Assembly: GCA_023132105.1 (NCBI GenBank)
Contig: JAGLYS010000280.1
Location: forward strand, 1 to 7,783
From: Caldifarciminota bacterium
GTDB lineage: Bacteria > Hydrothermota > 32-111 > QNBC01
Length of the DNA stretch: 7,783 nucleotides
Reading direction: 5' to 3'
Shown: positions 1 to 5,789 of the stretch, in pieces
Layout of the letters: each line of letters opens with the position of its first letter
How positions within the stretch are numbered: position 1 is the first letter of the stretch
Program-made: the position numbers and the translations under genes
The notes under the pieces: model-generated
Seen by the model: the letters and a program-made list of their open reading frames with translations, nothing else
Databases searched by the model: none
Told to the model about the DNA's origin: nothing

Positions 1-14
1 AATTCGTGGCTATT

Positions 15-63
15 CCCTCCCTTTGATTCCTCGCCCTTGAGGGGAGAGGATTAGAGGTGAGGG
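15..63. repeat. Imperfect long hairpin repeat, probably a dispersed intergenic element
   Basis: An inner stem pairs TCCTCgCCC (28-36) with GGGaGAGGA (42-50) around a short loop, with one mismatch. An outer arm pairs CCCTC (15-19) with GAGGG (59-63), with weaker pairing between. The block is much richer in G+C than the DNA around it and contains no open reading frame. Similar CCTCTCCCC...GGGGAGAGG palindromes are, from memory, scattered through intergenic regions of several uncultured bacterial genomes, so I read it as a dispersed repeat. It has no T-tract of the kind a rho-independent terminator needs on either side. Confidence 0.5.
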
Positions 64-132
64 TGATTATATTTGAATTTCTATAGCAAAGGTGGTAAGT
101 ATGTCTATACCTATATACCAATGAAAAAATAA

Positions 133-172
133 TTGACTTGACTAATTTCCTATCTGTAATAATATATTATTA
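133..172 (+). promoter_or_regulatory. Candidate promoter with 16-bp perfect palindrome abutting the ABC ATPase start
   Basis: Two overlapping TTGACT hexamers (133-138 and 138-143) resemble a sigma-70 -35 box. Downstream, TAATAA (157-162) lies 18 bases after the first and TATATT (163-168) lies 19 bases after the second; either could serve as the -10. The stretch TAATAATATATTATTA (157-172) is a perfect palindrome that touches the ATG at 173. No Shine-Dalgarno sequence is present, so transcription probably starts within a few bases of the ATG and gives a leaderless or nearly leaderless message. The palindrome could be an operator overlapping the -10, or simply AT-rich melting DNA. Confidence 0.4.
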
Positions 173-1123
173 ATGAATAATATTCTTATTGTTGATAAAT
201 TAAGTAAAACATATAGATCGGCTTTCTTTAGAATTAAGCATAGAGGTATTGATAGTATTTCATTTACAATAAACGAGGGGGAGATTTTCGGATTATTAGG
301 TCCGAATGGTGCAGGCAAAACAACTATTTTAAAAATTATTGTTGGTATTCTTAGAGCAGATACAGGGAAAGTGTTATTAAATAATATTTCTGTAAATGAT
401 ATAGAATATAAGAAACTGATAGGATTTTTGCCGGAAAATCCATATTTTCACAATTATCTGACAGCTTATGAATTTTTGAACATATCAGGTTCGCTTTTGG
501 GTTTGAAAGGGACAAAATTGAAAGATAGAATTAGTGAAGTTATTCAACTTACGGGGCTTAGTCGTTTTGGTATAGAAAAAATGAAAATAAAATCTTATTC
601 GAAAGGAATGATACAAAGACTTGGTATTGCTCATGCTATTTTACATAATTCACCTTTTATTATATTGGATGAACCACTATCGGGACTTGATCCGATAGGT
701 CGTAAAGAGGTAAGAGATATTATATTGGAATTAAAAAAGAATGGCAAAACGGTTCTGTTCTCCAGCCATATATTACAGGATGTAGAAATGATTTGTGATA
801 GGGTTGGAATAATTGCGGAGGGTGAATTAATCAGAGTAGGAGTACTTGAAGAGATGCTTGCGAATCCAAAAGGTTATTACGAGGTAAAAATCGAATTACA
901 AGACAGGGATAATATATCCGAATTAACCAGGTATGGAAATATTATAGACATAGAAGGCAATAAAGTGTTTTTGCTAATCGAGAGTGAGCGACAAAAGGAT
1001 GAATTGATAAGGATGATGCTTGTGAATGCAAAGGGCAGGATTATAAAATTATTACCATTACAAAGAAATCTTGAAGATGAATTTATGAGTTTATTTAAAA
1101 TAGGGAATAACAATGAGAAATAG
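173..1123 (+). CDS. ABC transporter ATP-binding protein (PilH-like, exporter type)
   Basis: This is a cytoplasmic ATPase subunit that would power the permease encoded next. All canonical motifs are intact: an aromatic Y14 for adenine stacking, Walker A GPNGAGKT (43-50), a Q-loop position occupied by Glu (LPEN, 86-89) as is common in this exporter class, signature YSKGM (142-146), Walker B FIILDEP (162-168), D-loop SGLDP (170-174) and switch H199. Residues from about 215 to 316 form the C-terminal extension typical of ABC-2/CcmA-type exporter ATPases. The start is the natural N-terminus for the family, although no ribosome binding site precedes it. The gene overlaps the permease gene by 11 bases. 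With the TPR protein and prepilin peptidase downstream, it is best compared with PilH of the Myxococcus type IV pilus locus. The substrate is unknown; family assignment is firm, and the pilus role is inference from gene order. Confidence 0.93.
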   Translation: MNNILIVDKLSKTYRSAFFRIKHRGIDSISFTINEGEIFGLLGPNGAGKTTILKIIVGILRADTGKVLLNNISVNDIEYKKLIGFLPENPYFHNYLTAYEFLNISGSLLGLKGTKLKDRISEVIQLTGLSRFGIEKMKIKSYSKGMIQRLGIAHAILHNSPFIILDEPLSGLDPIGRKEVRDIILELKKNGKTVLFSSHILQDVEMICDRVGIIAEGELIRVGVLEEMLANPKGYYEVKIELQDRDNISELTRYGNIIDIEGNKVFLLIESERQKDELIRMMLVNAKGRIIKLLPLQRNLEDEFMSLFKIGNNNEK

Positions 1124-1880
1124 TTATTATATTGCTAAAGTCGTATACCTTGAATCTCTTAAGAATTTTACATTGATTTCGATGGTGATATTTGGAACTG
1201 TTATTTTTATTGCATCTCTATTTCTCAATAATGTGATGTTAGGAGAATATAACAAACTTGTAGTTGATATCGCCCTTTCCTTACCTGTTCTTATAGGGTT
1301 GATTATTATCATATTTGTTGGCACAAGACTTGTATATGATGAGATTGAAAAGAAAACAATATATCTCTATGCATCTAAACCAATTAAAAGATGGGAATTT
1401 ATGTTGGGTAAATTTTTCGGATTATCCACTGTTTTTATAATTATAACTATAATTTTATCGATTATAGCTTTTATTTTTATAAAATTTCTTCATATTAATT
1501 ATAATGTTCAATATTTATTATCTTTACTTTTCTCGATTGTCGAATTGATGATAATTCTATCCGTAACAATGTTTTTTTCATCTTTCTCAGCAACACCAAT
1601 CCTTACGGGTGTATTTTCTTTCGGTGTATATTTTGCAGGTCATTTTGCTATGGATGTTTATGAATATTCTATAATGACAGGGAATCAACTTTTAAAGATA
1701 CTGAGCAGAATTGCATATTATATACTTCCCAACCTAAGTTTTTATAATATACAGAAAGAAGTCACACATGGGATTAACATTTCATTCAATCAAATTGTTT
1801 ATGTGCTTTCATACGGAGTACTTTATATGATTATCATGCTTATTTTATCCATTATAATATTTGAACGAAAAGAATTCTGA
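1113..1880 (+). CDS. ABC-2 type transporter permease (PilI-like)
   Basis: The product is a 255-residue integral membrane protein with about six hydrophobic segments, roughly residues 19-38, 52-74, 104-126, 134-155, 160-178 and 230-250. Between the second and third lies the charged loop DEIEKKTIYLYASKPIKRWE (76-95), followed by the FMLGKFFG segment (96-103). This is the hallmark loop of ABC-2/NosY-type permeases, which contacts the ATPase. The start overlaps the ATPase gene and has GGGA at 1102-1105 as a plausible ribosome binding site. Its stop overlaps the next ATG (TGATG, 1878-1882), so translation of the set is coupled. It is presumably the channel half of the exporter, as a homodimer. A role in pilus biogenesis, as for Myxococcus PilI, is inferred from the neighbouring pilD. 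Confidence 0.88.
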   Translation: MRNSYYIAKVVYLESLKNFTLISMVIFGTVIFIASLFLNNVMLGEYNKLVVDIALSLPVLIGLIIIIFVGTRLVYDEIEKKTIYLYASKPIKRWEFMLGKFFGLSTVFIIITIILSIIAFIFIKFLHINYNVQYLLSLLFSIVELMIILSVTMFFSSFSATPILTGVFSFGVYFAGHFAMDVYEYSIMTGNQLLKILSRIAYYILPNLSFYNIQKEVTHGINISFNQIVYVLSYGVLYMIIMLILSIIIFERKEF

Positions 1881-2710
1881 TGAGAAAAATATTCAGGATA
1901 ATATTATGGCTTTTCATATTTGTTGCCATATTCCAAATATATGTATTAAATAACAATTTAATTGATATTTATTCATATAGGGATAAATTTATACAAAATG
2001 TCGATTATATCCCTAAAGAGATGACCAGTCCTCATTTAGCAACGGATTTTAATCTTCTATATGCAGATTATATCTGGTTTAAATCGTTACAATATTATGG
2101 AGACAGAAAAGAAAAAAAAGCAGATGTACTTTATCTTAATAATATATTCAATAGTATTACAAATCTGGATCCATATTTTGAGCAATCTTATTCGTTCGGA
2201 GCAACACTTATAGGAACGGATGGTAATAATTGGGAAGAATGTCAGAAACTATTGAAAAAGGGTATGATAAATATACCCGATAGCTGGAGAATGCCTTTTT
2301 TTCTTGGATTTTTTTCATACATCTGGTATAAAAACTATAATGCTGCAGAGTATTGGTTCAGAGTTGCTATAAAAAAACCCGATTGTCCTGAGAAAATATC
2401 ACATTTCATTCCTTTTATGCATTTGAAAATGGGTGATTATTATACGGGTATGTTACTCTGGATTGAGATATATAATAATGCACAAAATGATAGAGAACGC
2501 GAAGGAGCACTACATAATATAAAGAATTATGCAAAAATATACCTAACAAAAGCATATAGAAAATATAGAGAAGATTATGGGTATGTTCCTAAAGATTTAA
2601 GAACTCTTATTAATGAACAATATGTAAAAGGTATTCCAACATTACCCGATAGATCCGTCTTTTATTATAACAGAAAAAAAGATTCCATTCTTGTTTATAA
2701 AAAGGAATAA
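1880..2710 (+). CDS. Membrane-anchored TPR-like protein with pseudopilin-like C-terminal segment
   Basis: A short cytoplasmic start and one hydrophobic anchor (about 6-23) precede a mostly helical soluble region, expected to face the periplasm. Segments such as YADYIWFKSLQYYG (61-74), the LDPYF stretch (96-100) and the aromatic-rich helices around 118-171 resemble degenerate tetratricopeptide repeats. This architecture is often seen beside ABC exporters in pilus loci. The last 55 or so residues (about 222-276) read as a long helix, then YGYVPKDL, then IPTLPDRSVFYYN, then a beta-like end. That pattern recalls the C-terminal part of pseudopilins and related proteins (helix, GxxP, loop, DPWG-like turn, YxY strand). 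The gene overlaps the permease stop by one base and is followed two bases later by pilD. It is likely the accessory component of the exporter, in the position of Myxococcus PilG; sequence homology to PilG was not established. Confidence 0.7.
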   Translation: MRKIFRIILWLFIFVAIFQIYVLNNNLIDIYSYRDKFIQNVDYIPKEMTSPHLATDFNLLYADYIWFKSLQYYGDRKEKKADVLYLNNIFNSITNLDPYFEQSYSFGATLIGTDGNNWEECQKLLKKGMINIPDSWRMPFFLGFFSYIWYKNYNAAEYWFRVAIKKPDCPEKISHFIPFMHLKMGDYYTGMLLWIEIYNNAQNDREREGALHNIKNYAKIYLTKAYRKYREDYGYVPKDLRTLINEQYVKGIPTLPDRSVFYYNRKKDSILVYKKE

Positions 2711-2712
2711 TA

Positions 2713-3489
2713 ATGAATATTATATTTTATATTTTCATGTTTATTTTCGGTCTTATATTCGGCAGTTTTTGTAATGTTATTATCTACAGAATTCCGAGAA
2801 GTGAATCGATTATATTTCCATCTTCGCATTGTCCCGATTGCGGAGCAAGAATTAAACCTTATGATAATATACCTATAATAAGTTATATCATATTAAGGGG
2901 AAGATGTAGGGGGTGTCACAAGAGAATTTCTATTAGGTATCCTATAATCGAATTATCGGTTGGTATTATTTTCTTAGTCAATTTTTACTATTTCGGCATA
3001 TCCATTCTTTTCTTTAAATATCTTTTTTTCTCAATCTCACTTTTTATTATCTCTATGATAGATTCCTTTAATATGGTAATCCCGGATATAATCTCTATCC
3101 CGTCGATATTCATAGGTCTAATATTTAATTTCTTCATTTATATGCATGATTTAATGATGTTTCTTAAGGTTTTTGTATTGGGAGCAATAATAGGTATGTT
3201 TATCATTGCTTTTATAAAGGTAGCAGGGAAAATAATATGGAAAAAAGAGGTTATGGGAAGTGGAGATATTTTATTGATAGGGATTATAGGGGCATTTTTG
3301 GGAATCTATGCCATTATACCTGCTTTATTCTGGGGGTCTTTTCTCGGAGCTATTATAGGGGGGATACTTATACTTGCAAAAAAAGCTAACAGAAGTTCGC
3401 TGATTCCATTCGGTCCTTATCTTTCAGTGGGGAGTATAATCGCTATTTTCACTCTACCATATATATTCAAAATGTTTGGGATAAATTGA
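2713..3489 (+). CDS. pilD: Type IV prepilin peptidase / N-methyltransferase (A24 family)
   Basis: This inner-membrane aspartic protease cleaves the leader of type IV prepilins and type II secretion pseudopilins, then methylates the new N-terminus. The N-terminal domain shows GSFCNVIIYRIPR (17-29) and an intact zinc site of two Cys pairs, CPDC (40-43) and CRGC (65-68). The A24 catalytic aspartates are visible in MIDSFNMVIPD (D117, with the conserved P124-D125) and GSGD (182-185, D185). Many hydrophobic segments follow, and 258 residues is normal for a bifunctional enzyme. AAGGA at 2701-2705 is a good ribosome binding site. No pilin, PilB, PilC or PilQ gene lies in the window, so its substrates are encoded elsewhere. 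The upstream ABC/TPR genes suggest a pilus rather than a purely secretion role. Confidence 0.95.
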   Translation: MNIIFYIFMFIFGLIFGSFCNVIIYRIPRSESIIFPSSHCPDCGARIKPYDNIPIISYIILRGRCRGCHKRISIRYPIIELSVGIIFLVNFYYFGISILFFKYLFFSISLFIISMIDSFNMVIPDIISIPSIFIGLIFNFFIYMHDLMMFLKVFVLGAIIGMFIIAFIKVAGKIIWKKEVMGSGDILLIGIIGAFLGIYAIIPALFWGSFLGAIIGGILILAKKANRSSLIPFGPYLSVGSIIAIFTLPYIFKMFGIN

Positions 3490-3986
3490 TGGAAAACCCC
3501 AAGGCAATTCTAATAATTGGTGTTTTAGTATCTGATAATGTCTGGAAGAATGTAGAGGAGATTCTTATAAAGAAATTTGGAAAAATCTCTCATAGAACAG
3601 AACCTATAAATTTTACATTTACGGATTATTACAATGAAGAGATGGGAGATGGGATAAAGAGATTTTGGATTGCTTTTTCCAAACTGATATATGAGAATAA
3701 TTTGGCAGATATAAAAAATACGACAATTACTATTGAAAAAGAATTTTCTCTTAATGGAAAGCGAATGATAAATCTTGACCCCGGATACTTAAATTTATCA
3801 AGGTTGATTCTTGCATCAACAAAGGATTTCTCTCACAGAATTTATCTTAGAGATGGTATATACGGTGAAATAACCCTTATATACCGTAATAAAACATTTT
3901 CTATTTTACCATGGACCTATCCGGATTATGCGTCGGATATTGCTGTTGATTTTTTTAAAAAGGTAAGAAAATTGCTTTTAATGTAA
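3489..3986 (+). CDS. DUF4416 family protein
   Basis: The 165-residue soluble protein matches the conserved pattern of DUF4416: TDYYNEEMG (45-53), NLDPGYL (95-101), LILASTKDFSHRIYL (106-120), GIYGEITL (123-130) and WTYPDY (142-147). No signal peptide or membrane segment is present, so it should be cytoplasmic. The family function is not established to my knowledge; some members carry a 'GTP-binding protein' label, but no P-loop is present here. I chose the ATG at 3489, which overlaps the pilD stop as TGATG. A TTG three bases earlier is also in frame. The same junction type occurs at 1878-1882, which supports the choice. It is probably translated together with pilD. Confidence 0.85.
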   Translation: MENPKAILIIGVLVSDNVWKNVEEILIKKFGKISHRTEPINFTFTDYYNEEMGDGIKRFWIAFSKLIYENNLADIKNTTITIEKEFSLNGKRMINLDPGYLNLSRLILASTKDFSHRIYLRDGIYGEITLIYRNKTFSILPWTYPDYASDIAVDFFKKVRKLLLM

Positions 3987-4003
3987 ACTATTTCTTTTCA
4001 TTT

Positions 4004-4007
4004 GGAG
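4004..4007 (+). promoter_or_regulatory. Shine-Dalgarno GGAG fixing the sigma factor start
   Basis: GGAG sits nine bases before the ATG at 4017. A second in-frame ATG at 4023 would be 15 bases away, too far for normal initiation, so the upstream ATG is preferred. Confidence 0.6.
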
Positions 4008-4016
4008 TCTATATAA

Positions 4017-4532
4017 ATGAAGATGAGTGATAGAGAGCTTGTTGAATTAGTAATAAAGGGTGAAAAGGAAGCTTATAAGGAGATTATGATGAGATATGAA
4101 GATAAATTGTACAGCATTGCCTATAGCTTAACACTAAATGAAGAGGACACAAAAGATATTGTTCAAGAATCCTTTTTCAAGGCTTATACTCATCTGTCCG
4201 GATTTAAATTCAATTCATCCTTGCAAACATGGCTTTCAAAAATCACTTATAATACATCGATTAACTACATAAAGAAGATGCGAAAAGACAGGTCCATTAA
4301 CGATTATAATGATTTGCAATCGGAACATTCGAATATAGATGAAAAAATAATGATTAAAAGGGCTTTGCTTAAACTAACTACAAAGGAAAGAGCAGTATTT
4401 TTAATGCACAACAATGAGGGAATGAAACACAAAGAAATAGGGGAATCGCTTGGTATTAAAGAGGGAACTGTGAAATCATTTCACTTTAGAGCAATTGAAA
4501 AACTTCAAAGGTATTTGAAGGAGCTATTATGA
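4017..4532 (+). CDS. ECF-type RNA polymerase sigma factor (sigma-70 family, RpoE-like)
   Basis: The 171-residue protein has only regions 2 and 4, as in group IV (extracytoplasmic function) sigma factors. Region 2 includes ELVELVIKGEKEAYKEIMMR at the start, DIVQESFFKAY (47-57, core-binding 2.2) and LQTWLSKITYNTSINYIKK (69-87, promoter -10 recognition). Region 4 runs from about 120 to 171, with a helix-turn-helix around KHKEIGESLGIKEGTVKS that would read the -35. The gene starts 30 bases after the DUF4416 stop. Its stop overlaps the next ATG (ATGA, 4529-4532), the usual coupling between an ECF sigma factor and its anti-sigma factor. I found no convincing ECF-type promoter in the 30-base gap, so either the unit is transcribed from upstream or its promoter lies inside the DUF4416 gene. 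Confidence 0.95.
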   Translation: MKMSDRELVELVIKGEKEAYKEIMMRYEDKLYSIAYSLTLNEEDTKDIVQESFFKAYTHLSGFKFNSSLQTWLSKITYNTSINYIKKMRKDRSINDYNDLQSEHSNIDEKIMIKRALLKLTTKERAVFLMHNNEGMKHKEIGESLGIKEGTVKSFHFRAIEKLQRYLKELL

Positions 4533-5008
4533 AGAACGAGAAAGATAAAATTGATTTATTAAGAAATATATATGGGATTAGTGAAAAGGAAATGAAAGAT
4601 GTAATGAAAAATAAAGGCAGGGGTGATTGTAATGACATTATAAAAATATGCAATTTAGCAAAAGATGTTAAATGTGATATATCCGATTCAGAAAAAAATA
4701 TCAACAGACAAAATGTAATAGCTTCAATCGAGCAGTACCATCCCAATGGGTTGTTATATTATATGAAGAGATTTGCGGTCGCTGGTGTAGCACTATTTGC
4801 AATAATTGTCACAATAGTCACATGGAACAACAGGAGATTAAATAATATTAATTCTATGTATGCATTTTGGGTGGATCAGGTGGCAAGTGAAGTATTTTAC
4901 ACAGATATTTGCGAAGATTTAGATGAAATTTCTTCTAAAGAATTAATGAATTACATCAATGAAACAGTTGACTATGATATGTATAATTTAGACAATTTGA
5001 ATATATAA
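4529..5008 (+). CDS. Single-pass membrane protein, probable anti-sigma factor
   Basis: The protein has a polar, charged N-terminal region (1-80), one clear membrane helix (about 82-99, FAVAGVALFAIIVTIVTW) followed by NNRR, and an acidic C-terminal region (100-159). N-in/C-out topology is the expected arrangement for an anti-sigma factor. It overlaps the sigma gene by four bases, and AAGGAG (4518-4523) is a good ribosome binding site. There is no HxxxCxxC zinc motif of the ZAS class; Cys34, Cys41 and Cys49 are present but not in that pattern. The C-terminal region contains FYTDICEDLDEISSKELMNYI, which could be a short helical domain exposed to the periplasm. The role is inferred from position and topology, since I recognise no family. 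Confidence 0.65.
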   Translation: MKNEKDKIDLLRNIYGISEKEMKDVMKNKGRGDCNDIIKICNLAKDVKCDISDSEKNINRQNVIASIEQYHPNGLLYYMKRFAVAGVALFAIIVTIVTWNNRRLNNINSMYAFWVDQVASEVFYTDICEDLDEISSKELMNYINETVDYDMYNLDNLNI

Positions 5009-5020
5009 ATGGAGGAATAG

Positions 5021-5494
5021 ATGAAAAAATATTTTTTAATATCATTTCTTCTATGTACTATTTTCACAATACCTGTTAATGCTAATCCGAGCCGCGAGAA
5101 CAATTCCAAAGGACTCAAAAAATTAGAGACATTAAAAATATGGAAATTAGTAGAATATATGGAACTTACGGATGAACAGGCTGATAAATTTTTGCCAAGG
5201 TATAGGAATTTCGGAAAAGACCTTAAAACATTGAACAAAAAGAAATTGAGTATTATTAGATCTTTAGTAAAAGATATAAAGGATAATAATATAGGAAATG
5301 TTAAGAGTCAAATTAATCAGGTAACGGAGTATGAGAAAGAAACAATTAATCGAAAGGATATCTTTCTTAAAGATATTTCTAATATCTTATCTGATGAACA
5401 GATGGCAAAATTCGTAGTCTATGAATATAAATTTCGTGAAGAGGTTAAGAGGATACTGGAAGAGAGAAAAGCCCGTAAATTTCCTAGAAAATAG
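5021..5494 (+). CDS. Secreted Spy/CpxP-like (LTxxQ) periplasmic protein
   Basis: A clear Sec signal peptide (1-21) ends in VNA, the likely signal peptidase I site. The mature part is highly charged and helical, with two LTxxQ-type motifs: LTDEQ (49-53) and LSDEQ (123-127). This paired arrangement marks the Spy/CpxP/CnrX superfamily of periplasmic helical-hairpin proteins, which act as chaperones or envelope-stress sensors. The length, 136 residues after cleavage, is usual. GGAGG at 5011-5015 is a strong ribosome binding site. It follows the sigma and probable anti-sigma genes by 12 bases, so it probably belongs to the same regulon, either as the sensor or as the induced effector. The mature protein has no histidine or cysteine, so CnrX-style metal sensing is unlikely. 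No terminator is visible after the gene. Confidence 0.8.
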   Translation: MKKYFLISFLLCTIFTIPVNANPSRENNSKGLKKLETLKIWKLVEYMELTDEQADKFLPRYRNFGKDLKTLNKKKLSIIRSLVKDIKDNNIGNVKSQINQVTEYEKETINRKDIFLKDISNILSDEQMAKFVVYEYKFREEVKRILEERKARKFPRK

Positions 5495-5551
5495 GTGTGG
5501 TGATTAAATATTCCTATCGATCTTTGAAAAAATAATCTAAATAATTACTTA

Positions 5552-5580
5552 TACATTCCAATGACCTGTTATGGAATATA
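5552..5580 (-). terminator. Weak hairpin after tRNA-Ser, possible terminator
   Basis: ATTCCA (5555-5560) pairs with TGGAAT (5572-5577) around an 11-base loop, with two more pairs outside a mismatch. On the minus strand it lies about 20 bases past the tRNA 3' end and is followed by an AT-rich but not T-only stretch. It is weak, and an alternative is processing by nuclease without a terminator here. Confidence 0.25.
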
Positions 5581-5599
5581 AGCCGAGAAAGCTGATAAG

Positions 5600-5684
5600 C
5601 GGAGAGAGCGGGGTTCGAACCCGCGAGCCTCATCGGCTACACGATTTCCAATCGTGCTCCTTCGACCAACTCGGACATCTCTCC
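5600..5684 (-). tRNA. tRNA-Ser (anticodon GGA)
   Basis: Read on the minus strand, the acceptor stem pairs GGAGAGA (5684-5678) with TCTCTCC (5607-5601), and the discriminator base is G at 5600, as expected for serine. The anticodon arm is CACGA-TTGGAAA-TCGTG, giving anticodon GGA (plus-strand bases 5647-5649), which reads UCC and UCU codons. A class II variable arm AGCC-GATGA-GGCT and a T arm GCGGG-TTCGAAC-CCCGC complete the cloverleaf. The 3' CCA is not encoded, so it must be added after transcription. The gene lies opposite to all its plus-strand neighbours. Confidence 0.97.
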
Positions 5685-5699
5685 AATTAATATAGTCAA

Positions 5700-5728
5700 T
5701 AGTTACAGGAAAAACAGGTGTTTGTCAA
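5700..5728 (-). promoter_or_regulatory. Candidate promoter of tRNA-Ser
   Basis: On the minus strand a perfect TTGACA (5728-5723) is followed after 17 bases by TAACTA (5705-5700), a poor -10 match. Transcription from here would start around eight bases before the tRNA 5' end. The -35 is convincing; the -10 assignment is not. Confidence 0.4.
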
Positions 5729-5737
5729 GAAAGTATG

Positions 5738-5755
5738 ATATTGAACAATATTCAA
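5738..5755. promoter_or_regulatory. Nested inverted repeats, possible operator
   Basis: ATATTG-AA-CAATAT (5738-5751) is a dyad with six-base arms. It overlaps a second dyad TTGAA-CAATA-TTCAA (5741-5755). They lie between the tRNA promoter and the lipoprotein gene, where a regulator could act on either direction. AT-rich DNA makes such dyads fairly frequent by chance. Confidence 0.22.
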
Positions 5756-5769
5756 ATATGTGTTAACAT
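5741..5769 (+). promoter_or_regulatory. Candidate extended -10 promoter of the lipoprotein gene
   Basis: TTGAAC (5741-5746) and TAACAT (5764-5769) are 17 bases apart. TGT directly before TAACAT gives an extended -10 (TGn). Transcription would begin around 5776, only just before the AGGAGG ribosome binding site at 5777-5782. An alternative -35, TTGTCA (5722-5727), overlaps the tRNA -35 on the other strand but has no good -10. Confidence 0.3.
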
Positions 5770-5789
5770 AATAAACAGGAGGTTTTAAT

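Noticed and set aside
877..1324. Minus-strand frames opposite the ABC ATPase and permease
   Set aside because: Shadows of conserved plus-strand genes with intact family motifs.
3486..3488. TTG as start of the DUF4416 gene
   Set aside because: The following ATG forms a TGATG junction like that at 1878-1882 and gives the natural N-terminus; TTG would only add one residue.
3960..4016. Promoter for the sigma unit in the gap before 4017 (TTGCTT at 3972-3977; TATATAA near 4010)
   Set aside because: No -10 at proper spacing from TTGCTT, and TATATAA lies between the ribosome binding site and the ATG.
4486..5238. Minus-strand frames opposite the anti-sigma candidate and Spy-like genes
   Set aside because: Low-complexity shadow frames; the plus-strand genes have good ribosome binding sites, a membrane helix and a signal peptide.
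5021..5494. Metal sensor of the CnrX type
   Set aside because: The mature protein lacks His and Cys, so the metal site of CnrX cannot be formed; only the fold family is shared.
5483..5495. CCTA-gaaaa-TAGG inverted repeat at the end of the Spy-like gene as a terminator
   Set aside because: The stem is only four bases and no T-tract follows on the plus strand.
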